Origin: Dendronalium phyllosphericum CENA369
GTDB taxonomy: Bacteria; Cyanobacteriota; Cyanobacteriia; Cyanobacteriales; Nostocaceae
NCBI RefSeq assembly: GCF_016056275.1
Contig: NZ_JAECZA010000290.1
Span: 13,777-77,776 of the forward strand
DNA: 64,000 nt
Reading direction: 5' to 3'
Shown here: in pieces, positions 10,552 through 19,824 of the stretch
Position numbering within the stretch: the stretch's first letter is position 1
How the letters are laid out: the number at the start of each line of letters is the position of its first letter
Position numbers and translations under genes: made by a program
Notes under the pieces: model-generated
What the model was told of the DNA's origin: nothing
Database searches by the model: none
Seen by the model: only the letters and a program-made list of their open reading frames with translations

Positions 10552-10860
10552 AGCCTACACCTGTCAATATTTGCGTGGTGAACTAGTAGTTCTCAGTTGC
10601 TTATAGTACAGGTTTTTAGTAAGGGCGTATAGCTAGCTGTACGCCCCTACCGCGTCTTTGAGAAAAAATTTTGATCTACTGACGTTTAGCCGCTTTTCTT
10701 TCAATGTCGTGATATTCACATATCACAATATCTCTGTGAGGAAGAAAGCAGCATCACAAAGCGCGATTGCACTGCTGGATAAGCATTTCATGCGATCGCT
10801 TTTCCTCTATTTCGGTGGCAATTTCACAGAATTCTTTTCTTGATATACCCTGTTTGAATT
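10552..10860. other. Gene-free stretch between hmpF and hicA
   Basis: No credible gene is visible. It holds the 15-bp sequence shared with the 8.5-kb inverted-repeat element (10608-10622) and the near-palindrome GGGCGTATAGCTAGCTGTACGC... at 10623-10646, a form of the dispersed GTAGGGGCGTAC-type palindrome. One HIP1-like GCGATCGC lies near 10794. Confidence 0.5.
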
Positions 10861-10865
10861 AGTGT

Positions 10866-10915
10866 AATGGTACTACTACCAATACTTGACATAGTACCAT
10901 TATTGATACTATTAT
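10866..10915 (+). promoter_or_regulatory. Putative hicAB promoter with overlapping inverted repeat
   Basis: TTGACA (10886-10891) and TATTAT (10910-10915) are spaced by 18 bp, close to a sigma-70 promoter. The arms AATGGTACT (10866-10874) and AGTACCATT (10893-10901) form a perfect 9-bp inverted repeat flanking and overlapping the -35 box, a layout expected for autorepression by the HicB RHH domain. The hicA ATG is about 90 bp downstream. Confidence 0.6.
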
Positions 10916-11005
10916 TAACGTAAAGCAATACCAAGCTGCTTTTAACATGTCATTTTGGAGAAACTTTCTCTTTCTACTTATCTGACAGCAACTTGGTATA
11001 AACGT

Positions 11006-11275
11006 ATGGCAAAAATAGAAAAACTTCTTGCTCAAATAAAAAACAATCCCAAAGATGTAAACTTTACTGATTTAGTAAAGATTTGTAATCATTACTTTGG
11101 AGAGCCTAGACAGGAAGGAACGAGCCATTATGTTTACAAAACCCCTTGGGCTGGAGATCCGCGTGTCAACATTCAAGAAAAGAATGGAAAAGCCAAGGTA
11201 TATCAAGTCAAGCAGGTTTTGGAGGCAATTAAGAAAATCGAGAAAATAGAGGAAATAGAAGATGAAGAACTATGA
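11006..11275 (+). CDS. hicA: HicA-family mRNA interferase toxin
   Basis: An 89-residue basic protein with the HicA dsRBD-like fold: the helix MAKIEKLLAQIKNNP, the DLVKICNHYFG helix, and the key histidine in EGTSHYVYKTP. HicA toxins cleave mRNA when not held by HicB. ATG 11006 is chosen because the fold begins there; an in-frame TTG at 10955 would add an unrelated 17-residue tail. It overlaps hicB by 14 bp, giving translational coupling. The C-terminus is a Glu/Lys-rich tail. Confidence 0.83.
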   Translation: MAKIEKLLAQIKNNPKDVNFTDLVKICNHYFGEPRQEGTSHYVYKTPWAGDPRVNIQEKNGKAKVYQVKQVLEAIKKIEKIEEIEDEEL

Positions 11276-11591
11276 CCGCTATACATATAAAGTTACTTGG
11301 TCAAGCGAAGATCGAGAGTATGTTGGTCTATGTACTGAATTTCCTAGTTTGTCCTATCTTCATGAGAGCCGTGCTGCCACACTTGAAGGTATTGTAAACC
11401 TAGTAAAAGATGTAGTGGCAGATATGGAAGCGAATGGCGAAACGATTCCAGAACCTATTGCAGAAAAAAACTATAGTGGTAAATTTCAGGTTCGTATACC
11501 TCCAGAACTTCATCGGAAGCTAGCCATAGAAGCAGCAGAGGAAAATGTCAGCTTAAATCGCTATGTAAATCTAAAACTTGCTTGTCGCTAA
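11262..11591 (+). CDS. hicB: HicB-family antitoxin with RHH DNA-binding tail
   Basis: A 109-residue protein. The N-terminal HicB partial RNase H-like fold is YTYKVTWSSEDREYVGLC followed by EFPSLSYLHESRAATLEGI. The C-terminal ribbon-helix-helix reads KFQVRIPPELHRKLAIEAAE. It should neutralise the upstream HicA and repress the operon through the inverted repeat at 10866-10901. The order toxin then antitoxin with overlap is the usual hicAB layout. It may stabilise this region or act in stress or phage defence; that is inference. Confidence 0.88.
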   Translation: MKNYDRYTYKVTWSSEDREYVGLCTEFPSLSYLHESRAATLEGIVNLVKDVVADMEANGETIPEPIAEKNYSGKFQVRIPPELHRKLAIEAAEENVSLNRYVNLKLACR

Positions 11592-11614
11592 AAGCCTCTT
11601 ATTGACTAATATTA

Positions 11615-11660
11615 AACACTATCAGCTAAAAAACTCTTCTGAGTAGCTGGCAGTGTTTTT
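11615..11660 (+). terminator. Rho-independent terminator after hicAB
   Basis: AACACTATCAGCT (from 11615) pairs with AGCTGGCAGTGTT (from 11645) with two non-canonical positions, and is followed directly by a T-run. It ends the hicAB transcript before the convergent metalloprotease gene. Confidence 0.75.
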
Positions 11661-11672
11661 ATATTGCCTCTT

Positions 11673-14372
11673 TCAATTGGATAGCAATTGGGCATTTAAT
11701 GCTTTGGCGATGCGATCGCTAGAAACTTCCAAGTGGGCTAGTGTGTAAATATCAAGGGTTTTACTAAGTTGTTTTAAGTTGCTGTCAATAGCTTTTTGTA
11801 GCTGGCGCAATTCATACCAAGCTAGTGTACGTCCATCTTCAGGGGCATCAGTAGTACGCAACGCCATCTCTAGCAAAATATTTAGATGTTCTCGTTGCAA
11901 TGAACGGCGAATGCTAGAAATTGACTGTGGTTTTTCTGGGGCTAAAACTTCTGTCCAGATGCCTTTTTGCAGGGTGTCGAATAGTTCTGGTATGGAGAGG
12001 GCTTGACCGGGTAGGGTTTTTAATTCTATATCTTGTAAACGATTTAAGCGATCGCAATCTAATAGCGATCGTAATACTTCTGTTTGGAATCTTAAAATGC
12101 GATCGTGAATCGGATAATCAAGGCGATTATCGAGTACAGGGCTACCCCAATGTTGCCAACGCGACGGTGCTAGCTGATTCAACAATTGCGGTGAAAACCT
12201 GAAAGCATCCTCAGCAAAAACATATTCTTGTAACTTCGCCAATGCCTGACGTTGTTTTAACAGTGAAACTGGTACAAATGCCCAGGAAGTATCATTACTG
12301 ACATGGAGACGGCGAAATGATTGTCCACCAATGTATTTAGATAGCAAAGTGGCATTACGAAAATAGTAATACAGTACTCTATTGAATAAGACGCGCAGGT
12401 TACTATAGCTTTCTCCTGGTGATAGATAATGTTTGTCAAGGCGTTGCCACATGACGCGAGCATTATCCATTTGCCACTGGGAATAAACTAGCACATCGCT
12501 ACTCATATCCCAGATATTTGCTAGAGGATTGATGTCCCAAATATCTTCATCAGTTGCGTATGATAATTCTGGCTGAGGCGATACTAAAGCAATTTCTTCT
12601 AAAAAACTTTTTTCCGCTTCTGGAAGAATAACTTCCTGTGCTGTCTGAGGAATTTTTTTATAACCATACTCAATTGCCCATTCATCATACGGCCCAACAA
12701 CTCCCGGAAAATAGTCACCTTGCTCTATTCCCTGTGGCGCTATGTTCGGGGGCAGATAGTCCATTACCGAACCTGCTAAACCTTTAGATTGAGTAATTAC
12801 AGTGTTATTTAATTCATCAGGCGCTAACATAGTGCTGCCGTGAAAGTTATGGCGCAAACCGAGAGTGTGCCCAACTTCGTGAGCAATCAGAGAACGTAAA
12901 TATTGATGTACGTATTCCTTGATTGCTTCACTAGTTGGCGTAGCGTTTTGCAAAAGTGACAACGTCAACGCCCCGATAGCTGCTTGATTTGACGATTCAG
13001 CACCGTAGCAGAAGTCGGAAGAGAAAAAGGGTGTAGGTAAAGAAACCTGCTGCTGTTGACATGGCTTCGTCTCTACTGAAGAATTGACTTCTATGATTGC
13101 GCGATAGCCTTGCTGAATTGAGCGCAGCATGTTGGCATCTACGATAATATCTGCGTCCAATATTTCTCCGGTAAGTGGGTTGACACGCGCTGGCCCTCTG
13201 GCAAAACCTGCATCTAAAGAATTGAACCAACGAATAGTGTTGTAGCGTACATCTGCTGGTTGCCAATCAGCATCATCTGGCATTTGCCGCACTTCAAGAG
13301 CATTTTTGAATCCTGCTTTTTCAAATGCTTTGTTCCACATCAAGATTCCTTCCCGAATTGCGTTGCGGTACTCAAAGGGCACAGCATTTTCAATCCAAAA
13401 CACAATCGGCTTTTTGGGTGGAGATATGGGTGCATTCGGGTCGGATGGTTCGAGATGCCAACGATTGATATATCGTACAAATTGTTCTTGAGCGTTATTT
13501 TGAGAAAAATCTTGGAAGGCAGTAATAAAATATCCAACTCTGTCATCAGCTAGTCTCGGAATGTAACCGTTGTTTTCTCTCAGTTGAGAAAAACTGTAGT
13601 GTACTTGCAAACTGAGTGCCCTACTATCGGGCAAAGAAACTAAATCCGAGCCTTCTAGCGATGAAAAACCGTAAATCGAATCAATTTCTACGTTTTCGGA
13701 AAAGCTGTTAACATTACCAAAATAAGATTTGCTTGTTTCCAAGTGGTAATCTGCTTGTAGAGAGTATTTTAATAAAGGCGTTAATCCGGGAAAATCATTC
13801 ATTAACAGGTCTTCCAGGTTAATTAAAATATTTTTACTATGCGGATCGATAGTGTCTATTTCGAGTGAATAAAGAACTGAGTCGCTAAATGAACGAGCAA
13901 GCGATCGCTGTTCTGGTTTATTTGATTCGGCGCGAAATTTCACATTACGAATCACAAAGTGTAAATTATTATTTACTCGCCGAAAGTAGAACAAGAAATC
14001 AGCAAGCGGCAATCCACTATAAATACCGCTTTCACCTATACCTGATTCTAATGTTACTGTGGCTAGGTAATCTTTGTTTAACTGATCTGGTTGAATTTCT
14101 AAGTAAATTTTGTTGAAATCTTCACTGCTATAAAGTGTAAATAGCCCCTCTAATTTCTCTGTCCCTTTGACTATCTCCCGAAATCGTCGCCAATCTTCTT
14201 TTCTACTTTCCCCTAGATTGTCAGCACTTGCTAAATTTTCAATTACTGGAAGTATATCTAGTTGCTGGACATCAATATGAGCAAGTTGATTGGCTTGTGC
14301 GTAATTATTACCAAACAACAGGTTATACAAAAATAATGCCGCAATTACTAATTTTAGTATCCAGTCTTTCAT
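11673..14372 (-). CDS. Exported zinc-dependent metalloprotease (DUF5117/DUF5118 type)
   Basis: About 900 residues. The start ATG at 14370-14372 has GGAAAG 8-9 bp upstream; an alternative GTG lies 15 bp earlier. The N-terminus MKDWILKLVIAALFLYNLLF is a signal peptide or anchor, so the protein is periplasmic or outer-membrane associated. The zinc site is the metzincin-type HEVGHTLGLRH, followed by NFHGS, in the middle of the chain. Upstream is the DUF5117-like region with IDPHSKNILINLEDLL, and downstream the DUF4953-type region with VMDYLPPNIAP and GPYDEWAIEYGY. Substrate is unknown; peptide scavenging or envelope turnover are typical guesses. It is a single gene, convergent with hicAB. Confidence 0.85.
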   Translation of the reverse strand: MKDWILKLVIAALFLYNLLFGNNYAQANQLAHIDVQQLDILPVIENLASADNLGESRKEDWRRFREIVKGTEKLEGLFTLYSSEDFNKIYLEIQPDQLNKDYLATVTLESGIGESGIYSGLPLADFLFYFRRVNNNLHFVIRNVKFRAESNKPEQRSLARSFSDSVLYSLEIDTIDPHSKNILINLEDLLMNDFPGLTPLLKYSLQADYHLETSKSYFGNVNSFSENVEIDSIYGFSSLEGSDLVSLPDSRALSLQVHYSFSQLRENNGYIPRLADDRVGYFITAFQDFSQNNAQEQFVRYINRWHLEPSDPNAPISPPKKPIVFWIENAVPFEYRNAIREGILMWNKAFEKAGFKNALEVRQMPDDADWQPADVRYNTIRWFNSLDAGFARGPARVNPLTGEILDADIIVDANMLRSIQQGYRAIIEVNSSVETKPCQQQQVSLPTPFFSSDFCYGAESSNQAAIGALTLSLLQNATPTSEAIKEYVHQYLRSLIAHEVGHTLGLRHNFHGSTMLAPDELNNTVITQSKGLAGSVMDYLPPNIAPQGIEQGDYFPGVVGPYDEWAIEYGYKKIPQTAQEVILPEAEKSFLEEIALVSPQPELSYATDEDIWDINPLANIWDMSSDVLVYSQWQMDNARVMWQRLDKHYLSPGESYSNLRVLFNRVLYYYFRNATLLSKYIGGQSFRRLHVSNDTSWAFVPVSLLKQRQALAKLQEYVFAEDAFRFSPQLLNQLAPSRWQHWGSPVLDNRLDYPIHDRILRFQTEVLRSLLDCDRLNRLQDIELKTLPGQALSIPELFDTLQKGIWTEVLAPEKPQSISSIRRSLQREHLNILLEMALRTTDAPEDGRTLAWYELRQLQKAIDSNLKQLSKTLDIYTLAHLEVSSDRIAKALNAQLLSN

Positions 14373-14734
14373 CCTTTGGCTTTCCACCTGAAGCAGTTAT
14401 TGTGTCAAGGGAAATATAGTTAATGCTGTTTTAGCAAGCTTCTTAACTACTTAAAACATTGGAGCTTTGCAAGCATTATCCATTTGCAAAAGAAAATAAC
14501 TCATATAAATATTTATGTCTTAAGATAGATGGTTTGCCAAACTAAAGATACTTGTTTTAGAACTATATCTTGGCACAAAAACTAAAAAATGTATTTTGAG
14601 CTACATTTGGCTGTGTAATGCCAAGACCGGAGACTGTAAAATTTCTCTGTTGTCTATCTTGTCCTTTTTCAATGAGAACTGCCTTGTACTTAATTGGTTA
14701 AAGTCAAAGTATAGGCTTGTACTGTTAATAAACG
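14373..14734. other. Divergent intergenic region, metalloprotease / ABC importer
   Basis: An AT-rich 362-bp stretch that must contain the promoters of both flanking genes. I see no convincing -35/-10 pair, repeat or RNA gene. The 13-mer TTTGCCAAACTAA near 14532 is shared with the hmpA/hmpF intergenic region near 8500, probably by chance. Confidence 0.4.
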
Positions 14735-15493
14735 ATGCGACAAAATAATCAAACTGCTGTTGAATTTCGCGATGTCACCTTTAGCCGCGATCGCCGTCCT
14801 TTGGTATCCAATCTCAATTTCTCCATTTGCCAGGGAGAAGCGCTAGTATTACTCGGACGCAGCGGTAGCGGCAAAACTACGACAATGAAATTAATTAATC
14901 GCCTCTTCACACCCACGCAAGGCGAAGTTTTATTTGCTGGTACTCCCACAACTCAATGGGATGAAATTAAACTGCGGCGCAAGATTGGTTATGTAATTCA
15001 AGAAACTGGTTTGTTTCCCCACTTTACTGTAGAACGCAATGTTGGTTTAGTCCCAACTTTGGAAGGTTGGAAGTCAAAACAAATCAAAATGCGAGTTTAC
15101 GAGTTGTTGCAGTTAGTAGGGTTAGATCCAGGAAAATTTGCTGGGCGTTATCCTCACGAACTATCTGGAGGGCAAAGGCAAAGAGTAGGTGTAGCTAGGG
15201 CTTTAGCAGCAGATCCGCCAATGTTGTTAATGGATGAACCATTTGGGGCACTCGATCCGATTACGCGTTTAGAAATTCAACAAGAGTTTCGGCGGCTACA
15301 GCAAGAGTTAGGCAAAACAGTTGTTTTTGTCACCCACGATATTCAAGAAGCTTTTGTTTTGGCCTCAAGAATTGGTTTAATGTATAACGGAGAATTGATA
15401 GTATTGGGGACAAAGGATGAATTTATGCGATCGCAACATCCAGAAAGCCTAGCCTTTCTTGAATGTCTGCGTTCGATACAAGAAAGATTATGA
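14735..15493 (+). CDS. Osmoprotectant/glycine-betaine-type ABC transporter ATPase
   Basis: A 252-residue ABC ATPase. Walker A is GRSGSGKTT (about residue 41), the Q-loop QETGLFPHFTV, the signature LSGGQRQRVGVARAL, Walker B MLLMDEPFGALDP, and the switch His is in VFVTHD. It is closest in style to OpuCA/ProV/YehX, but lacks the C-terminal CBS pair, so the ionic-strength sensing seen in OpuA is not expected from this subunit. Its stop overlaps the next start (ATGA). With the permease and binding protein downstream it forms one importer for betaine, choline or a similar solute. Confidence 0.85.
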   Translation: MRQNNQTAVEFRDVTFSRDRRPLVSNLNFSICQGEALVLLGRSGSGKTTTMKLINRLFTPTQGEVLFAGTPTTQWDEIKLRRKIGYVIQETGLFPHFTVERNVGLVPTLEGWKSKQIKMRVYELLQLVGLDPGKFAGRYPHELSGGQRQRVGVARALAADPPMLLMDEPFGALDPITRLEIQQEFRRLQQELGKTVVFVTHDIQEAFVLASRIGLMYNGELIVLGTKDEFMRSQHPESLAFLECLRSIQERL

Positions 15494-16122
15494 AAGATTT
15501 TTTTCTGATTAAGTATGCCCCAGAAATTTTTCAGCATACCCTAGAGCATTTATTTTTGGTAAGCATTGCTATTGGCATTGCCATACTTGTAGGTATTCCA
15601 TTAGGTATTTTGATTACACGCCAAACTAACCTCCGCCAACCAATTCTTGGCATAGCGAATATTCTACAAACCATTCCCAGTTTGGCATTATTTGGTTTAC
15701 TGATTCCTGTACCCATCATTGGCGGTATTGGTGTTGTACCAGCAATTGTGGCTTTGACTTTATATTCTTTTTTACCAATTATTCGCAACACTTACACAGG
15801 TATTACTAGTGTAGATCCAGCGATTCGGGAAGCGGGGAAAGGTATGGGAATGACAGACAGACAATTGTTGTTGCAAGTCGAGATTCCTTTAGCGATGGGA
15901 GTGATTTTAGCCGGTGTCAGAGTAGCAACGGTAATTGCCATTGGAATTGCAACTATTGCAGCAGCAATTGGTGCTGGTGGTTTAGGAGTATTTATTTTTC
16001 GTGGAATTGCTGTTGTGAATAATCAATTGATTTTAGCTGGGGCAATTCCAGCAGCGGTAATTGCATTACTTGCTGACTTGGCAATTGGCTGGATGGAGAA
16101 GAAATTAAAAATTAAAAATTAA
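15490..16122 (+). CDS. ABC transporter permease (OpuCB/ProW-like)
   Basis: A 210-residue inner-membrane permease that starts at the ATG overlapping the ATPase stop codon (ATGA). It has about six hydrophobic helices (for example HLFLVSIAIGIAILVGIPLG and ANILQTIPSLALFGLLIPV) and the coupling-loop EAGKGMGMTDRQLL. The length fits the short ProW/YehW permeases of osmoprotectant systems. The 3' end, ending in KKLKIKN, runs into an AATTAAAA tandem repeat (16107-16130), so the last residues are encoded by repeat-like sequence. Confidence 0.87.
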   Translation: MKDFFLIKYAPEIFQHTLEHLFLVSIAIGIAILVGIPLGILITRQTNLRQPILGIANILQTIPSLALFGLLIPVPIIGGIGVVPAIVALTLYSFLPIIRNTYTGITSVDPAIREAGKGMGMTDRQLLLQVEIPLAMGVILAGVRVATVIAIGIATIAAAIGAGGLGVFIFRGIAVVNNQLILAGAIPAAVIALLADLAIGWMEKKLKIKN

Positions 16123-16130
16123 AAATCATG
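16107..16130. repeat. AATTAAAA-type short tandem repeat
   Basis: Three to four copies of the unit TTAAAAA. It overlaps the end of the permease gene and recurs near 39415-39450, 41995-42035 and 56344-56380. Confidence 0.7.
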
Positions 16131-16188
16131 CAAAAACTTTCTATCTGTAATTTTCAGATGATAGTTTTATCTGCAAATAAAATAAACT

Positions 16189-17085
16189 ATGAAAAGATTC
16201 TTTGTATTAAGTTTAGTAATTTTTCTATTGATAATTGGGGCTGCTAGTTGCGATCGCAATTTAAATAATAGTGCTGGTGATATTATTATTGCTTCTAAAG
16301 ACTTCACCGAACAAGATATTTTAGGCGAACTCTTAGCCCAACAAATTGAGGCAAAAACTAATTTAAAAGTAGCTCGTCGCCCTCGATTGGGTGGGTCTTT
16401 TGTCTGTCATAATGCTATTCTGGTTGGTAAAATTGACGCATATATAGAATACACAGGTACGGCTTTTACTGGAATTTTAAAGCAAAAAAGTCTTAACGAT
16501 CCCAAAGCAGTTTACGAAAAGTTGAAACAAGCATACGCTCAACAATTTAATTTAGAAGTGATGCCTAGCTTGGGTTTTGAAAATACTTTTGCAATGATTA
16601 TTCGAGGTGAAGATGCCAACCGCTATAATCTTCAAAGCCTTTCTCAAGCTACTCAGTATACACCCCAATGGCGTGGCGGTTTTGGCTATGAATTTTTAGA
16701 ACGAGAAGATGGCTTTCCAGGATTAGCTAAAACCTATGGTTTCCGTTTTGCCAAACCACCGCAAATTATGGATTTGGGTCTAATTTATCGGGCTTTGCTG
16801 CAAAAGCAAGTAGATATGATAGCAGGAAATTCCACTGATGGGCAGATTTCCCGCTTGGGATTAGTGGTACTAAAAGACGATAAGCACTATTTTCCTCCTT
16901 ATGAAGCTACGCCAATTGTACGGCAAGCAACTTTAGAAAAATATCCAGAATTAAGAAAAGCGATCGCCCAACTATCTGGAAAAATTTCCGCAGATGAAAT
17001 GCGGCAATTAAATTATTTAGCTGAGGGCGAATTACGTGATATAAAAGATATTGTGCAAAAATTTCGTCAATCTAAAGGATTATAG
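16189..17085 (+). CDS. OpuAC-type osmoprotectant-binding lipoprotein
   Basis: A 298-residue solute-binding protein. The signal sequence MKRFFVLSLVIFLLIIGAAS ends at a lipobox Cys (Cys21 in AASC), so it is probably membrane-tethered. The OpuAC/YehZ fold begins with DIIIASKDFTEQDILGELLAQ, a hallmark of glycine-betaine/choline/osmoprotectant binders, and contains AYIEYTGTAF and AGNSTDGQI. It lies 66 bp after the permease and completes a three-gene importer. The ligand cannot be read from sequence alone. Confidence 0.87.
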   Translation: MKRFFVLSLVIFLLIIGAASCDRNLNNSAGDIIIASKDFTEQDILGELLAQQIEAKTNLKVARRPRLGGSFVCHNAILVGKIDAYIEYTGTAFTGILKQKSLNDPKAVYEKLKQAYAQQFNLEVMPSLGFENTFAMIIRGEDANRYNLQSLSQATQYTPQWRGGFGYEFLEREDGFPGLAKTYGFRFAKPPQIMDLGLIYRALLQKQVDMIAGNSTDGQISRLGLVVLKDDKHYFPPYEATPIVRQATLEKYPELRKAIAQLSGKISADEMRQLNYLAEGELRDIKDIVQKFRQSKGL

Positions 17086-17179
17086 TTTTTTGAAATGTAG
17101 CTGTAAGCAGAATGATAAAACTGCTTCCTCATAGGGTGAGTATCCTTATGTTCAAAAATCTTGGGAAAATGCAGATTGT

Positions 17180-17917
17180 ATGAGAAATCGTCATAAGCAA
17201 ACCGTCAAGCTATCTCTCAAAGCTTTGATTGTAGGGGTGTATATTGCTGCTGGCAATGCTGTTGCTCAGACATTACCTCTTGCCCCTAACTTAATTAATT
17301 TAAATTCTCCTCAAGGTGAAGAATTATTTAATAAAAGTAAATCCAAAGTAGATTTTTTCCCGCTTAGTACTCAATTTGTTACCCAAAATAATCAAGCTTA
17401 TTGCGGGGTCGCCAGTATTGTGATGGTATTGAATAGTTTAGGAATTCCCGCACCAGAAGCACCTCAATACAAGCCATACAAAATATTTACTCAAGAGAAT
17501 TTTTTTAGCAATCAAAAAACTAATAAAGTAGTAACTGCTGAGGTTGTTTCCCGTCAAGGGATGACTTTAGATCAGTTGGGAGGTTTAATTGCTAGTTATG
17601 ATGTGAAAGTCGAAGTTTATCATGCTGGCGACACAAGTTTAGAAAAGTTTCGCAAGCTAGCAACAGAAAATTTAAAGCAACCAGGAAACTTTATTATCAT
17701 TAATTATTTGCGGAAAGCAATTGGACAAGAAACAGGCGGACATATATCTCCTTTAGCAGCCTATGACGAGCAGACAGATAGACTTTTAATTATGGATGTT
17801 TCTCGTTACAAATATCCGCCAATTTGGGTAAAAGCAGAAGATTTATGGAAAGCAATGGCAACCACTGATACAACTTCAGGTAAGACACGCGGATTTGTAT
17901 TAGTAAGTAAAAGTTGA
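17180..17917 (+). CDS. Exported primitive phytochelatin synthase / glutathione hydrolase
   Basis: A 245-residue papain-fold enzyme of the short bacterial phytochelatin synthase family (as Alr0975 of Nostoc). The triad is Cys75 in NQAYCGVAS, His in GGHISPLAAY, and Asp in IMDVSRYKYPP. The Cys-rich C-terminal domain of plant enzymes is absent, as expected for the bacterial type, which mainly removes glycine from glutathione or its conjugates to leave gamma-Glu-Cys. Residues 1-30 form a signal peptide ending near AVAQT, so it acts outside the cytoplasm. The gamma-glutamyltransferase start lies only 17 bp downstream, a likely coupled pathway. Confidence 0.88.
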   Translation: MRNRHKQTVKLSLKALIVGVYIAAGNAVAQTLPLAPNLINLNSPQGEELFNKSKSKVDFFPLSTQFVTQNNQAYCGVASIVMVLNSLGIPAPEAPQYKPYKIFTQENFFSNQKTNKVVTAEVVSRQGMTLDQLGGLIASYDVKVEVYHAGDTSLEKFRKLATENLKQPGNFIIINYLRKAIGQETGGHISPLAAYDEQTDRLLIMDVSRYKYPPIWVKAEDLWKAMATTDTTSGKTRGFVLVSKS

Positions 17918-17934
17918 TAATCGATCAAAAATTT

Positions 17935-19770
17935 ATGAGCTATCAAAATGGCATAAAAATGCATATTGTAGCTAAATCTCAGCGGGTAGCGATCGCTATC
18001 TTTTCCCTTAGCGTTCTCTGTTACAGTCAAGCAGCATCAGCCGCTATTAGTTTACCTCTACGCAGCAAAAAGGCAATGGTGGTTTCGGCAAATCCCCTAG
18101 CGAGTGAGGCGGGAATTGCGATGCTACGCAAAGGTGGCAATGCAGTTGATGCAGCTGTCGCCACAACCTTTGCGATTTCTGTAGTCGAGCCTTTTTCAGC
18201 CGGAATTGGCGGTGGTGGATTTTTGCTGATGCATTCAGAAAAAACGGGGGAAATCAAAGCGTTAGACTTCCGCGAACGCGCACCTCTAAAAGCAACCAGA
18301 AATATGTATTTGGATGCACAAGGTAAAGTGCGTCCCAATGCAAGTATTAACGGTTATTTGGCAGTGGCAACACCAGGAACGGTAGCGGGAATGTATGAAG
18401 TGCATCGTCGTTATGGTAAGCTACCTTGGCAAGAAGTCATAAAACCTGCGATCGCTCTTGCTCAAAATGGCTTCATCATCAGTCCTCGGCTGACTTGGCG
18501 TTCGATTTCAGAGTACGAAAACCGCAAGCAAGTAATTCTCAACAATCCAGCGGCGCGGGATATTTTTACTCGCAATGGTGAATTTTACCAGCCTGGAGAA
18601 AAGTTGGTACAGCGAGACTTGGCGCGCACTTTAGCAAAAATCGCTCAGAATCCCCAGAGTTTTTATACTGGCACAATTGCCCAAGCGATCGCCAACGATA
18701 TGGCAAAAAACGGTGGTTTGATTACTTTGGCAGACTTGAAAGCCTACAAACCCATTTGGCGCACTCCAGTTTGTGGGAATTTTCGTACCTACAAAGTCTG
18801 TTCAATGCCGCCACCTTCATCAGGAGGCGTTCACCTATTAGAGATTTTAAACATTATTGGGGACACAGATTTAAAATCTTTAGGATGGCATCATCCCGAC
18901 GCTTTACATTTAATGGTGGAAGCGATGAAAATTGCTTACGCCGATCGCTCGCAATATTTAGGCGATCCAGATTTTGTCAAAGTTCCCGTACAACAATTAA
19001 TTAGTCCCGCCTATGCCAAAAAACGCCGCCAAGAAATAAATATGCAAAAGGCTCAACCTTCTACTGAGGTTAAGCCAGCGACTCCAGAAATCCTCCAACG
19101 CTTTAGTAAAACTGATACTCAAAGACAGGGAAATAATACCATCCCGCTACCTTATCAGTCTCAACAACTGTACGCAACTGGGCATGAATCTCCTGAAACT
19201 AGTCATCTGACTGTTGTGGACGAACAGCATAATGCAGTGAGTTTAACTTTCACAGTTAATCTTGGTTTTGGTGCTGGCGTAGTGACATCAGGAACTGGAA
19301 TTTTACTCAACAACGAAATGGATGATTTTGCTGCTGCGCCAGGAGTACCAAATGCTTTTGGCTTGGTTGGTAATGAAGCCAATGCGATCGCACCCCGCAA
19401 AACTCCTTTATCTAGTATGACTCCGACAATTATCACCGAGAATAATCGCCTGCGGATGGCAGTGGGTACGCCAGGTGGTAGCACCATCATCACTCAAGTT
19501 TTGCAAATTGTGCTGAACGTATTAGCGTACAATATGGATGTGGGCGCAGCTGTTTCTGCTCCACGCATACATCATCAGTGGCTACCCGATGAGTTGCGCG
19601 TCGAACCTTGGGGTTTGGATGCTTTGACATTGCAAGAACTGCGCCGTCGCGGACACAACATTAAAGAAACTAATCCTTGGGGTAATGCTAACGCGATCGC
19701 TGTCACAGGAGATGGCAGCTTAGAAGGAGCAGCCGATCCTCGCGGCGAAGGTTCTCCCAGAGGTTTTTGA
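17935..19770 (+). CDS. ggt: Gamma-glutamyltransferase (glutathione hydrolase proenzyme)
   Basis: About 611 residues, a self-cleaving Ntn hydrolase. The autocatalytic/nucleophilic Thr is the T of ETSHLTVVD, followed by GTGILLNNEMDDF and the substrate-loop PGGSTIITQV. It starts at ATG 17935 (or ATG 17959, MHIVAKSQRV). Either way a hydrophobic signal peptide ending near SQAASA directs export. It transfers or hydrolyses gamma-glutamyl groups from glutathione, gamma-Glu-Cys or conjugates. Placed 17 bp behind phytochelatin synthase, it can complete extracytoplasmic breakdown of glutathione. Confidence 0.93.
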   Translation: MSYQNGIKMHIVAKSQRVAIAIFSLSVLCYSQAASAAISLPLRSKKAMVVSANPLASEAGIAMLRKGGNAVDAAVATTFAISVVEPFSAGIGGGGFLLMHSEKTGEIKALDFRERAPLKATRNMYLDAQGKVRPNASINGYLAVATPGTVAGMYEVHRRYGKLPWQEVIKPAIALAQNGFIISPRLTWRSISEYENRKQVILNNPAARDIFTRNGEFYQPGEKLVQRDLARTLAKIAQNPQSFYTGTIAQAIANDMAKNGGLITLADLKAYKPIWRTPVCGNFRTYKVCSMPPPSSGGVHLLEILNIIGDTDLKSLGWHHPDALHLMVEAMKIAYADRSQYLGDPDFVKVPVQQLISPAYAKKRRQEINMQKAQPSTEVKPATPEILQRFSKTDTQRQGNNTIPLPYQSQQLYATGHESPETSHLTVVDEQHNAVSLTFTVNLGFGAGVVTSGTGILLNNEMDDFAAAPGVPNAFGLVGNEANAIAPRKTPLSSMTPTIITENNRLRMAVGTPGGSTIITQVLQIVLNVLAYNMDVGAAVSAPRIHHQWLPDELRVEPWGLDALTLQELRRRGHNIKETNPWGNANAIAVTGDGSLEGAADPRGEGSPRGF

Positions 19771-19824
19771 ATTAGTCAACAGCCAAGGGAGATTGGGGAA
19801 TAACAACTAACCACTGGCTAATAA

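Noticed and set aside
14735-17917. One operon from the ABC importer through phytochelatin synthase for metal transport
   Set aside because: The binding protein is of osmoprotectant type, and the 95-bp gap before the synthase gives no sign of a shared transcript.
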